From Acanthosepion esculentum (lineage: Eukaryota; Mollusca; Cephalopoda; Sepiida; Sepiidae), in assembly GCA_964036315.1 (NCBI GenBank), contig OZ038492.1, positions 38,970,353 through 39,034,352 on the forward strand: DNA of 64,000 bases. The letters are read 5' to 3'. Shown here piece after piece: positions 44,557 to 54,644 of this stretch (its first letter is position 1; the number at the start of each line of letters is the position of its first letter). A program made the position numbers and the translations under genes. Under the pieces are notes generated by a model. The model was not told the origin of the DNA and made no database searches. It saw only the letters and a program-made list of their open reading frames with translations.

Positions 44557-46374
44557 TTAGAGATTGTATTTGTCAGGGAAACAGTAATAGGGAAGGGAGT
44601 CCCATAGGTGAGATGTGCGAGACATGAAGCTATTGGAGTAGAAGAGACGCCTACATCTAACAGTTTCAACGGTGAAGGGGTGGGAACGGGATGCCAGCCT
44701 CGTAGGACGTTTAAATTCACGAGGCCTAGGGACAAGCGAAAGCAACTCCTCGGAGCAATTACCGTGAAAGTACTTGTAGAAAAGGCAGAGCGATGCAACA
44801 TCGTGTCTGTGAGAGAGCGACTGCAGACGAGATGACAGATCAGGGCCAATCACATTGCATATCCGTCTCTGGATCTTATCAAGAACCCTGAGGCAAACAG
44901 CAGGGGCTCCAGACCATATATGGCAGCTGTACTCCAATCAAGGGCGAATGGTCGATTTATAGATTTGGAGGATCGATACCGGGGAGAAACATTTCCTGGC
45001 TCGGCACAGGGAGCCAACTTTTCTTGCGGTGGATGATGCAATTGAATCGATGTATTTGTTCCATCTCAGATCAGCGGACAGCGTGAGACCGAGCAGCCGC
45101 AGAGAGGAGCTCTCGAGAAGTTGGTTCTCAGACATTCTAATGGGATGCAGGGATGGATCCTTGTGGTGGTTAATGGAGAGCAGTTTTGTTTTAGAGGCGT
45201 TAAAGTTGACCATCCATTTCTCTCCCCAGTCCACAACCGATTGGAGGTCCTTTTCAATTTGAGCTGCCAGGTTAATTTTGTCCGCCTCACTAGATTTGTG
45301 TTTGAGGCAGGAGTAAATAGTGGTGTCGTCAGCATAGATACCGACTTGGGAGTCTATGGCGTTAGGATGGTCGTTTATAAATATGAGGAACAGAGTAGGG
45401 CCAAGGATGGAACCTTGAGGAACACCTGCGTTAGTGGGATAGGAGTTGGAGATGAATCCACTGAGAACAACCTTCAAATCCCGGTTTGACAGAAACGATT
45501 GTATTAGGTAAAACAATCGACCTGTGATACCATAACACTGGAGCTTGCGAAGGAGGCCTGCATGCCAAACTCTATCGAATGCTTTGGAGATGTCAAGGGC
45601 CACGGCACGAGCTTCGCCGTTATTATGGATAGCTTGGTAGACAAATTCAGTGATGGCCGTAAGCACATCGGCAGTAGATTGGGCAAAGCGGAAACCATAC
45701 TGCTTGTCTGAGAGCAGATCGTGGGATATCAGGTGATTAATCACTTCAGCGTTGATAATGGCCTCGAAGACTTTGCCGAAGAGGGGCAGGAGACTGATAA
45801 GACGGTAATTGGAAGGATTGGAGGGGTCGCCAGAGTTCTTAAAGACAGGAACAATGGTTGAGGACTTCCAGCAGTCAGGAAAACAGGACTCCTTGAGGCA
45901 GCGGTTGTACAATTTAGAGAGGGCAGGCGCCAGTTCTGGTGCGCATTTCTTCAGGACAATGGCTGGTATTCCGTCTCCACCGGTAGCCTTGTGGTGATCT
46001 AAGTTAGAAATAATGCCTAGTACCGACGACGGGGTTATGTGCAAGCCGTCCAGGAGGGCCTCAGTTCTGGGAGGGAAATCGGGCAAGGGTACCCCTGAAG
46101 AGGCAAGCGTAGAATTGGAAGAAAACTTCCGAGCGAAGCATTCGGCCTTGTCGGCAGAGGTGGTTAGGACCTCAAACTGATTGAACAGGGGAGGAATGGA
46201 GGGATTGTTACTATTCAGAACGCTCTTGCAGAGGCGCCAATAGTCCTTGGAGGCAAATTTGCAGGATGCAATACGTTCCTTCATCCGAGCAGCAGATAGT
46301 GACTTGGCATCGTCGAGGGTACGCTTACACTCATTGCGTGCAGAGATAAATAGACGTCTGTTGGAGTCGGACAT
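44557..46374 (-). pseudogene. LINE reverse transcriptase, one in-frame TGA
   Basis: A 478-residue open frame (46374-44938) carries the fingers (KSSTIVPVFKNSGDPSNPSNYR, residues about 170-190), LDISKAFDRVWHAGLL with catalytic Asp at 261, NAGVPQGSILGPTLFLIFIND (315-335) and YADD at 347-350. Thumb motifs follow: DWGEKWMVNFNASKTKLLS, LLGLTLSADLRWNKYI, SILQIYKSTIRP. A TGA at 44940-44938 then interrupts the same frame; the sister copy has Cys there (ILPCMEYCYHIWS). After it, LEYSCHIWSGAP to FPDKYNL continues for 126 residues to 44557. All catalytic residues are present, so apart from the TGA the RT looks intact. Product: RNA-directed DNA polymerase of a CR1/Jockey-superfamily LINE. Confidence 0.92.
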
Positions 46375-46549
46375 ATCACTACGAAAACGGTGGAAGAAGT
46401 GGTTCCTATGGGCAATAACGGCTGAGCAAGCAGCTGTGAACCAGGGGGAGGAGCGCGGTTTGACCTTGAATTTCCTGGAGGGGATGAAAGCTTCGATACC
46501 GGCTTTAATCCAGGAACAGAACTCAGAAGCACAATCGTGAGTGGGGAGC

Positions 46550-47355
46550 TTAAATACAGCATCCAGGGGACATCGCTGAGGAAGTCACGAAACGAGTCCC
46601 AGTCAGCCCGTTGGTAGCAGAATGTGCTTCTGGTGGTAGGAGGCTCTTTGCAGGGGTTGGGGCTGAAGGAGATGCTAACAGACACGACAGCATGATAGGA
46701 CAGAGCTGCGTGGCACTACAAGACTCAGGGATGGAGGTAAAACACAGGTCGAGGAGTGAGGCCTTATAGTAACGATTGTAGGAAAAACGCGCGGGGAAAT
46801 CGATTATCTGGGTGAGGAATTGAGAGATTGAAAAGTTGAGAGTATGTATGCCTGCGAGGTCAGTGGTAGCGTTCTTTAGCCACTGGTTGTGATGGGCGTT
46901 AAAATCGCCAAACACAAATATGTGAGCGTACGGATGGACAGAGAGGGCCCTATCTATGCTGTCAGAAATGACATCGAGTATCCCACAGTCCTGAGAGGAT
47001 GGAGAGCGGTAGAGGAAGAAAAGATAGCTTACAGCATTGAGAAGAGATAGCCGGTGAAACAAGTACGAATGATCCAGCGATTCGAGAGAGCACTCTCTTG
47101 CCAGAGGGAGATGGTCCTTGACGTAGACACCCAGGCCATGCATGTGGGTTAGAGAGTCTTTTCTGAGGAGAGGGAGGTATCCAGGGATGGAGAGATCAGA
47201 GGAAGGGATAGAGGAGTCAAGATTGGTCTCACACAGGGTGAGTATATCCGGGCACTTAGCAATGAGGAAAGACTCAACGCTGCAGAAGTTGGTTCTAATG
47301 TCACGGATGTTGGAGAAGGTAGATAGATTCTTTTCGATTGTAGATGAGATATATT
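46550..47355 (-). pseudogene. LINE endonuclease (EEP family), frameshifted
   Basis: The frame is open from about 47350, upstream of the first ATG at 47143: ILPTKYISSTIEKN, RDIRTNFCSVESFLIAKCPD, LTLCETNLDSSIPSSDLSIP with catalytic Glu, then GLGVYVKDHLPLAREC, YLFFLYRSPSSQD, FVFGDFNAHHNQWLKN and LLDLCFTSIPES. Near 46700 a frameshift moves the S/DHxxV block to another frame (HAVVSVSISF-like, frame 46685-46281, then WDSFRDFLSDVPW). Another shift near 46550 returns to the RT frame. The true ATG was not identified and the 5' end may be slightly truncated. It would nick target DNA to prime reverse transcription. Confidence 0.87.
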
Positions 47356-47359
47356 TAGT

Positions 47360-47860
47360 AGGCAGGATTATGTATTCTTTTATTCATTGGGTCTGTCAGG
47401 AGGGTTCGTTTTCTTCTAAATATTTTATGGGCTTTTCGTTTAGCATATAATATAAAATAATTAGGGTACTGGAGAAGTTGAAAGTGATTTCAATCTATTT
47501 TACACTTCGTGTAAATAATCCGAGCTACATATTCTTAGTGCTCTTAGGTAGAATCCAATGATTATTCCAGATTTTATGTTGTTCTTATTATGAGAAAATA
47601 AATTTATAAGGTCGTTTTTGTTTGGTGATTTCTGGTGGACACAGAGTCTCAAAGTGTTATTAACGCGGTGTAGCTTGATACCTAAGGAGAGTAAGGTATT
47701 GTTATCTTCCATTACGCATGTAAATTCCATTGTCTGTTTAACTTTGTTTAGTTAATCTAATAGATCAGCTAAATAAGTATCACAATATATATAAGTAGAT
47801 TATCAGTGATATGACGGAAATATGTTACATTTTTAGGAGATTTAGACATTTTTCAAATAA
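47360..47860 (-). pseudogene. Penelope-like element, RT half (5' part)
   Basis: The 76-residue frame at 47730-47500 reads MEFTCVMEDNNTLLSLGIKL, HRVNNTLRLCVHQKSPNKND, NLFSHNKNNIKSGIIIGFYL and RALRICSSDYLHEV. This matches the PLE RT segment (I)FT.E.E.NN.LPFLD..V.R......VYRK.T....Y....S.HP...K.....L..RA..IC, with CVHQKSP in place of VYRKPT. In the next frame downstream, YPNYFILYAKRKAHKIFRRK continues. Together with 43770-44296 it forms one PLE split by the LINE. Confidence 0.82.
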
Positions 47861-47989
47861 TCCAATAGAATGCTCGAAAGATACTCAATATGGAATTTAA
47901 AAAAATGAGGGGTGTGATATGAAATTAAAAGGAGGTAACTCGAAGACACGGATGCAGGGGATAGATAAAGTTTGAATGAACCTCTTCAG

Positions 47990-48292
47990 GTCATTTACAT
48001 TATTTACACTGTTCGAACTGTTTTCCTCGTCTTTATTGCCATTGTCACGACGTTTCGGCCGTTTTACGCTCCGGCCTTCTTCAGGTGATTGGAATTTCGA
48101 ACTGAACCCTTTACTTCATCCACCGGCGCAGACCGTTTTAGTTAAACGTGCCATAGCACTTCCAGATGTCTCAGTTATCACCCTTTAACTTAATTCTCCA
48201 AATTTTTGTAGCCAGTTACTTAACACATCACTTTTGGTCAAGTCACCGGATCCAACCAACGCTTTTATCCACTGGGTCATGCGTCCCCGTGC
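47990..48292 (-). mobile_element. Hammerhead-tailed tRNA-SINE, copy B
   Basis: Minus strand: A-box-like TGACCCAGTGG (48279-48269) in ATGACCCAGTGGATAAAAGC, then GGATCCGGTGACTTGACC, a body with TTAAAGGGTGATAACTGAG and CATCTGGAAGTGC, the hammerhead-like motif (48092-48039), and the tail GAGGAAAACAGTTCGAAC to GTGTAAATAATGTAAATGA. It shares block order with copies A and C. Confidence 0.78.
48039..48092 (-). ncRNA. Hammerhead-ribozyme-like motif, copy B
   Basis: Minus strand: UCAC, CUGAAGA, A, GGCCG, 10-nt loop, CGGCC, GAAA, CGUC, GUGA. Stem I (UCAC/GUGA) and stem II (GGCCG/CGGCC) are perfectly paired, and CUGANGA and GAAA match the conserved core, with GUC as a valid cleavage triplet. The ACGU between GAAA and the cleavage C is self-complementary, so stem III could form only between two molecules. 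An extra A precedes stem II. Confidence 0.55.
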
Positions 48293-48299
48293 GTAGTAC

Positions 48300-48900
48300 A
48301 TGAGAACACATGTTCCAGTGGATAAAAGTAATATAATAATTAAATACCTCATCTCAGAAATATAGACAGACACTTCAGGCCAGTGCTAAATCTTTTTCTA
48401 AACTTCTTATGTTTATAATCTTCACTTCCTATTCTCCTTCATTCATTCATATTAAACATCACACTAATGATTATAATTTTAGCTACGGTCCTCTACATAG
48501 TGTGGCTCTCGAGTATTGCATTAGTTCTAACCAATCTTCCTGACAATATAGGTTTGTAATCGTCAATAAATCTTCCATAAAAATACATCAAATTATTCAG
48601 AAATTCTTTTTCGGGTCATTGTATGTCACCTGGCGGTGTCTCTCTCATTACCATGTTAGAGTAGCAGGTCATATGTTTATCATTTCAGCCCATGCCTATC
48701 AACAAAGCGACTATGATGCAAGGGGTTGCTGAGTATTTGAGAATACGAGAAAAAAGAAAATCCTATTAAAGAGAGAACAACAAATGTACAAGGATTAAAA
48801 TGTCAAAAGATAACGGTTGACATTGTAATTTAAATACTTTGTTGCTGGAAATGTGTAATCTATGACCGGACCTATTCTATAAATTAAATTTTCAGTCTTT
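48300..48900. other. Unassigned DNA
   Basis: CTCATCTCAGAAATATAGAC at 48349-48368 is a phrase found inverted near 37.86 kb and, diverged, at 60.51 kb next to another hammerhead-tailed SINE. It may be part of a longer element. Otherwise nothing recognised. Confidence 0.4.
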
Positions 48901-48929
48901 TCAAATTGCAATTTTGTAAACAGAAGAAT

Positions 48930-48988
48930 AAACACGAAGTTGTTGAGAGCCATGATAACCAAGGTCCTGAACTGACAAGACACAAAGA
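48930..48988 (+). mobile_element. RTE-clade LINE 3' terminus
   Basis: GTTGTTGAGAGCCATGATAA then CCAAGGTCCTGAACTGACAAG matches the final codons of the RTE fragments at 28.8 and 59.03 kb (LLRAMI(A/T).VL). It leads into ACACAAAGAAAAAGAAGAAG. Confidence 0.72.
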
Positions 48989-49260
48989 AAAAGAAGAAGA
49001 AGAAGAAGAAGAACAAGAAGAAGAAGAAGAAGAAGAAGAAGAAGAAGAAGAAGAAGAAGAAGAAGAAGAAGAAGAAGAAGACAGGCGAAGAAGAAGAAGA
49101 GAGAAGAAGACAGGCGAAGAAGAAGAAGAAGACAGAAGAAGAAGAAGAAAAAGAAGAAGACAGAAGAAGAAAAAGAATAATAATAATAATAAGAAGAAGA
49201 CAGAAAAAGAAGAAGAAGACAGAAGAAGAAAAAGAATAATAATAATAATAATAATAATAA

Positions 49261-49291
<31 letters not shown>

Positions 49292-49364
49292 GAGAAGAAG
49301 AAGAAGAAGAAGAAGAAGAAGAAGAAGAAGAAGAAGAAGAAGACAGAAGAAGAAGAAGAAAACA
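48985..49364 (+). repeat. (GAA)n microsatellite with AAT and GACA interruptions
   Basis: About 375 bases of purine-only GAA, interrupted by AGACAG and (AAT)n stretches. It begins exactly at the A/G-rich tail of the RTE 3' end. The 159- and 179-residue open frames (Glu/Arg- or Phe/Leu-rich) are shadows. Confidence 0.97.
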
Positions 49365-49565
49365 AATTTTCTGACGTATTCTTAATACGTACTCTTATAT
49401 CTTCACGGCGTATATCCGTTATGACATGTTTAAGTTTCATTTTTATTTATATCCTTTAAACGGTAAATTTTCTTTGAATAATTTCAACCCAAGAAAGGAG
49501 ATAAAGCTATTAAGCTCACTAAAAGGTTGGTGAAAGTGAAAGAAAATGAGAAATCATTAGTAAGT

Positions 49566-49850
49566 AATAACGGATAGCGGCTCGGATTGAGGAATCTGTG
49601 AGCCGAGTTCGAATTCCATTTTCATCCATTACATTCATTTACGTGATAATATCCTTGGGAAAGGTATAAAACCTCTTCTTCTCCCCCCAGTTATGGGTAA
49701 ATAGCAGGACAGACATGGTGTTATAGCCTTGCATGGCAACTGATCTACCGCAGAAAGAAATGACAAATCTGCCTCGTCAGTCATGTATCGAAAGATACAT
49801 GATGGTCTAAGCGTGTATCACACATGGCGAATAACTGACTGACTTAGTAA
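49566..49850 (+). mobile_element. Main tRNA-SINE, full-length reference copy
   Basis: Head with A-box region ATAACGGATAGCGGCTCGG and B box GAGTTCGAATTCC (49606-49618); body TACATTCATTTACGTG, TATCCTTGGGAAAGGTATA, AACCTCTTCTTCTCC, TTATGGGTAAATAGCAGGAC; tail GCCTCGTCAGTCATGTATCG, with the hairpin CATGTATC-GAAA-GATACATG at 49786-49806 and GTGTATCACACATGGCGAAT. No coding capacity. Transcribed by RNA polymerase III if active. The body and tail are what the satellite at 5.86-10.6 kb is made of. Confidence 0.9.
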
Positions 49851-50166
49851 GGAGAAATGTCAATAAAAAAACATGATTTAAAGCAAGAGAAGATAGCGAT
49901 TGACGTTATATTTTAATTTTTGAATACCGTAAAAGAGTTCTACATCGAGAAGTTTTTGAAAATAGATAATTAGAATAGAACTTAGGATTACATCAAGCTA
50001 TTTGAACGATAAATCATCAGACGTGGCTGGTAATCTATCAGTACACTTAAATTCATGAAGTCCATGAAAGTATATCATAAAAAATGCCGAGAAAATATTT
50101 ACAGAAAAGAAGAAAAATGGAGCCATAATTCTTCTTTGTAATGGAATTTGGAATTTGACAAAAATC

Positions 50167-50167
<1 letters not shown>

Positions 50168-50235
<68 letters not shown>
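50168..50235. repeat. (AT)n microsatellite
   Basis: About 67 bases of AT dinucleotide abutting the inverted-repeat segment. Confidence 0.96.
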
Positions 50236-50237
<2 letters not shown>

Positions 50238-50649
50238 CATTAAAAACGACAGACAAGGTACGACGGTTAAGATTTTTATTTAATTTTTCTTGTGTTCAAA
50301 AAAAGGTTCTGGAAAAAGGGTGTGTAAAAACTGTCCAAATGTTTTATATTTCCGAGCGCTTTCGGCTATACCTTTAGCCATTATCAAGGATGATTTGATT
50401 TTTCAGCTTAGATAACACAAATATATTAACTGCATCTACCTGTAAAAAAAAAAGATTAAAAATAATGGAAGCTTTAATAATAAAAAAGAAAAAGCCAACT
50501 CTTAACAATATTAACTACGAACAAAGCCACAATGTGCTAACCGTATTCGGAAATTAAAAACATCCCTACTACACACAGGACATACTCATAATGCACACAC
50601 ACAATTAATCTGAAAAACCGTACTACCTTGTCTGTCGTTTTCAATGAAA
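50235..50649 (-). mobile_element. PLE-like end segment with 34-bp inverted termini
   Basis: Ends 50235-50268 and 50616-50649 are inverted complements at 31 of 34 positions (core ACGACAGACAAGGTA). Inside, on the minus strand, CCTTGATAATGGCT...AGCCGAAAGCGC (50389-50353) parallels the motif after the plus-strand PLE. No coding content. Read as the inverted-end remnant of a Penelope-like element; a foldback DNA element is the alternative. Confidence 0.6.
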
Positions 50650-50689
50650 CATGCATAAACGAAGGATTGCTGCTTAATTATACAACTAT

Positions 50690-50691
<2 letters not shown>

Positions 50692-50772
<81 letters not shown>
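50692..50772. repeat. (AT)n microsatellite
   Basis: About 80 bases of AT dinucleotide. Confidence 0.97.
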
Positions 50773-50774
<2 letters not shown>

Positions 50775-50775
<1 letters not shown>

Positions 50776-51895
50776 GGAATGTAATGAGCACGAACATAAT
50801 ATAAATTGTAAGGTTCACAACATTAATTCAAATGAGAGCTCAATACCAAGAGTGTAGCACTAATTATTTATAATTTTTACATACGGACAAAGCAAGTTAC
50901 GACAGAGATGCATTTTTTCTTCTAGACTAGTCCCTAATTTATATTTGAAAACCTCGAAGACCATCGAAAATATCCGATGTTCCATCATTTGATGAGATAT
51001 TGGGAATATAGGTCTAGCCGATAATTTTTCGAAACTTTTATTTAACGTAAAATTGAAGAGTAGACAAGATTGTGAATGAACCATACGTTTGCAGAGTGCA
51101 TCAACGCTTATCGAATACGGACACATTTCACCGAAATCCGTAGCCTGCTCGTCGAAACCATTTTATTGTGATAACCGCTGTTTCGCTCCGTCACTCTTGT
51201 GCTGTCAAATTCTCCAAACCTTCTTTCCTCTCTGTGAATCTGAACATAAATTTTACTTCGCTTTTGGAAGGATCTGTTACTATTACATCGGCCACTGCTG
51301 CTTATAAAATGTATTCTTCTCCTAAAATGGTTACCAATCAATATTAGAAATCATCAGCTGCCAGAAGACAGCGCAAAGCAGGAAAAATAGCCCAATATGC
51401 GTTAATACAGAAATCTATATATTTTGAAAACAACTGTATGCCTTTAACTATAGATAAAATGTATTGTTGATCATTTCATTATAAATATAATTGTTGGTCA
51501 TTTGTTTTTTTTATATAAAAATGTATTTCTGCTATTTTTTCAATAAAAATTTATTTGTATTCTGTTTTCGGAGTTAACCCCTCCTTACTTTCTTAATTTT
51601 CCAAACTGTCAGTTGAGGATGCTCTCCATTTTTATCAATACTTGGTGACTTCTTCCCTCGGCCTCTTTTCTCTTCTCATTTTACAGCTGACGACAACACG
51701 TAAACCTTCTGTGGAGAATTTGTGTTTTTCCCTTCGAGGGGAAACGCCATGCAACATACATACATACATACACACACACACGTACGTACGCATACATTGA
51801 CCAGAAACTTTCTCCATCATTCATGCACACTCATTATCGTTTTCGTCATTTGTAAGCCATAATGTTTGTTAATACGCATATACCTGTTTTTACAC
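50775..51895. other. Unassigned DNA
   Basis: Open frames of 60-88 residues here have no recognisable motif. Near 51430-51560, AAAAATGTATT-type phrases resemble the AT-rich part of CTGGGTA-like elements at 57.9-58.1 kb. Confidence 0.4.
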
Positions 51896-51898
51896 CGC

Positions 51899-51940
<42 letters not shown>

Positions 51941-52089
51941 TGTAACCCGGATATAAGAGACCCGGATATAAGAGAAACCCGGATATAAGATAGCTTTTCT
52001 CTGGTCCCAAATTAGAGCCATACTTACCTAAACAAAATAGACCAAACCCGGATATAAGAAATTCCGACAACTCTCTTATATCCGGGTTA

Positions 52090-52127
<38 letters not shown>
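51899..52127. repeat. (AT)n array split by a MITE
   Basis: AT runs at 51899-51937 and 52094-52127 flank the MITE at 51938-52093. It was presumably one array before insertion. Confidence 0.93.
51938..52093. mobile_element. 156-bp MITE, Tc1/pogo-like termini
   Basis: The left end CAGTGTAACCCGGATATAAG and the right end CTTATATCCGGGTTACACT are inverted for about 23 bp. CCCGGATATAAG is repeated three times at the left end and once near the right. Flanking TA matches the TA target of Tc1/mariner-superfamily elements, and CAGT...AACC...ATATAA resembles pogo/Tigger-type ends. No coding capacity. Confidence 0.85.
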
Positions 52128-52128
<1 letters not shown>

Positions 52129-52210
52129 CATGAAACTAAAGAGCCAGACAAACCTACTTAGGTCTCACCTACGCGGATAGTCCGGACAAGTATAATTACT
52201 TATATTTATA

Positions 52211-52218
52211 AGATTATT

Positions 52219-52305
<87 letters not shown>
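52211..52305. repeat. (ATT)n/(AT)n microsatellite
   Basis: About eight ATT units merge into about 70 bases of AT. Confidence 0.96.
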
Positions 52306-52306
<1 letters not shown>

Positions 52307-52329
52307 ATCAATTTATATGCTGATCAATT

Positions 52330-53060
52330 TTTAGTAACTGAGAGACCCATTTTTGGCTTCTCTCAAAATGGCTGGTGCTAAATACCAGGAGAGTGATTTG
52401 TTGTACCTTCTCGGCTGACATGAAAACTATATTGAATCAATTGCTAGGTGAAGTGTTACAAAATTGGTTTACTTCCGAATCTATCTTACATATCTATAAG
52501 TCTACCATTCGTCCATACTTAGAATAGTGCTACCACACACGGTCATGTGCTCCTGCTATATATTTCGAGACCCTTGATAAAATCCAATGAACCAGCAATG
52601 TTACTGGTTCTAACTTGTCCTCCCAGTTACATTTCCATCACCGTAACATTTTATTTCCCTGTGCTTTTTTAAAAATATTTTCATTGCAATTTTTGGCATG
52701 AGTTCTTCGCTAAGACTTTATGAATTTAAGTGCAGTACTAAATTAGACAAAAAGTTTCATCAATTCAAAGTCGAATTGATTATATATAACCGTAAGGTTT
52801 TTGCTAAGAGTTTCTTCTTGCTTGTGGAATACTCTTACGGTTCCATGTTTTCCATCCAACTTTGATCTTGAAAAATTTAATTTCAATGTTAATCGTTATT
52901 TACTGTATTCCTGATTACTCTTATATTGTTCTCAATAATGTTTATGTCTTCTAATTCTTTGACACCTAGTAACCTCTTGTGTCTTAGCGACTTTCATGCC
53001 TTGCATGGAGTAACTTCGATTAAAAAAATATTGTTCAGAACAGGCTTCTACTTGTATCCT
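52330..53060 (+). pseudogene. CR1/Jockey-type LINE C-terminal region
   Basis: Plus-strand frames: STFSADMKTILNQLLGEV, ILHIYKSTIRPYLE* then CYHTRSCAPAIYFETLDKIQ, SSQLHFHHRNI, LYEFKCSTKLD-like, SCLWNTLTVPCFPSNFD and FNFNVNRYLLYS. They align in order with the 44-kb LINE C-terminus (SILQIYKSTIRPCLEYSCHIWSGAP..L..LDKIQRR, LWDSLPYYCFPD). It ends near 53035 at CTTCGATTAAAAAAATATTG. Same subfamily as the copies at 31.6 and 35.3 kb. Multiple frameshifts. Confidence 0.83.
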
Positions 53061-53284
53061 GTACCTTATATCTAAACTAGTGCTATCTAATCTTTTGCAA
53101 CCCGCAAGCTGCAGTTTTTTTTTCATGTAATGTAACATACACGGCAAGAAAATTTGGGATAATGGAGTGATCTAACTTTTGCTGAAACTGAGAAATAAAG
53201 AGAAGATCGAATTTGTCTACGTGTCTCAAATCTATGACAATGATATTGAGCTAAGATGTATCATTTGTCTAAAATCATTCTTAA

Positions 53285-53660
53285 TTTATGTAACCTCTGT
53301 CTTCGGGATATGGACGATCATGGCTCTCCACAATTTTCTCTCCTTTTTTAGCTTTTTGTCTTTTCGCTTTCTCACCTAATCCCTGTTCTGTCAGCTATTT
53401 CTACAAGCTCGTTAGGCAGGTTATGCACTGCTGTCTCTCTTGCCTTCAATATGTCATGTCAGTGTCAAATTTTCTGAGCCATCTTTCCTCATTATGTTCC
53501 ATAGAAAAATCAACTGTCTCCTTTTGATGTTCAATATTTTCTTCCCTGTACCTCATCTCTTTTGGACATAGTCGATCATATCTCTCCACGACTTGTGGAA
53601 ATTTTCTCCGCTATCCATTGCCACATGCTCGTCAGTTAAGTGGCTCCCTGCCTTTACCCC
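53285..53660 (-). pseudogene. RTE-clade LINE 3' fragments
   Basis: The minus strand reads KLWRAMIVHIPK (53345-53290), preceded by AEQNRD-like ...GIR*ESEKTKS and FLWNIMRKDGSENLTLT (about 53520-53440). This is the GH.MR...LENL.LTG...WR.MI series of the RTE family. A second tail-like WREI*ST piece lies at 53600-53560. Decayed. Confidence 0.68.
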
Positions 53661-53664
53661 CTCT

Positions 53665-54640
53665 CTCTCTCTACCTTAATGTCGATAAACACTAAAGTTC
53701 TAAGGGAGAAGGATGCATAAAATTAATTTATACCAAAAAATCAGAAAGTGGCAGTAGAATTCTCTTGGACTTAAGAGAAAGTAAAGCTTGGAGAATATGA
53801 CAATCACAGAACATATCAAAGTCAATAGGGTTATGGTTTGGTAGAAGGCCCGTAAACTGACGATGTTGAGAGAATGGATGGCGGAACGGGGTTGAGAGGG
53901 ATGACAAAAGGATAAACCTTGTTAGCCGTTACGCAACCGAAAGCACACTATTTCGAATAACCAAGAGATGGTAGCCAAATAATGTTGATGTACATAGTTA
54001 TTTCTTTAATTAACTAAATCCGAATATACGTCTGGCAACGAAATTTCAGATTTTACATCGATTTTCCTCTTTCCCTGATCAAGTTCAGACAATGATTCTC
54101 AGTACTTTCAGCTTTCGATTGAATGTTTGCCACGGAGCTATTTCTGATGGACAAAATCAATCAACAGAATACAGTAAACCACCGTTCTCTTTCTCTCCGA
54201 CTGTTTTTAAATCTTTGTCAATATATTGTAGCGCCTCGCGGCTGTGTGTTGTATGGTAATGTTTTACATTTTACTGTGGACGACACTGTTCGCGATTTTT
54301 CGATTCCCACCTCAACAGAGATGTGATAGTATTGAACCGTGGTGCTAGCCTCACAGCTTCCCGAACTCACTCATCGGGTTAATGGATTGTTGGTTGAACT
54401 ACCGTAGACAAGTTGGTGAGATACTGGCGATGGTATGTCGCCAGGTGGAGGAAAGCTGCAGACAGTTATGTTTCTACCGTGTTCAGGCGATGTTTCTGGT
54501 TAGTCATGTGGCTTCTTTCTGCCATGTTGAAATTACCTTGAAAGTAGCATTCACGTCTACTCGGTTGGTTTCTATTTTCACTTCCGGCTCTGCAGGATTT
54601 ATTATAGGCTTATGGAATATCTTTAGAAAAAGAGCCCTTT
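53665..54640. other. Unassigned DNA
   Basis: No recognised coding or repeat signature. The start of a 348-residue open frame (54382) lies here but its bulk is the pyrimidine tract that follows. Confidence 0.4.
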
Positions 54641-54644
54641 TCTT

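Larger units (their letters stand above)
44297..47355 (-). mobile_element. CR1/Jockey-type LINE, nearly complete, inserted in a PLE
   Basis: The best-preserved element of the window. Minus strand, 5' near 47355, 3' end near 44306 followed by a nine-A tail (plus-strand T run 44297-44305). Domains in order: EEP endonuclease (47350-46690), linker (46690-46375), reverse transcriptase (46374-44938), and C-terminal region (44937-44557) running on to the 3' UTR. The frames are broken only by two small frameshifts in the endonuclease/linker and one in-frame TGA. It sits between the RT and GIY-YIG parts of a Penelope-like element, so it is the younger insertion. A decayed sister copy lies at 23.2-26.0 kb. 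Confidence 0.92.

Noticed and set aside
44608..45489. Plus-strand frames of 75-122 residues opposite the LINE
   Set aside because: Antisense shadows of a minus-strand RT whose motifs are unambiguous.
48901..49440. 179- and 159-residue open frames (Phe/Leu-rich and Glu/Arg-rich)
   Set aside because: Opposite-strand translations of the same (GAA)n repeat.
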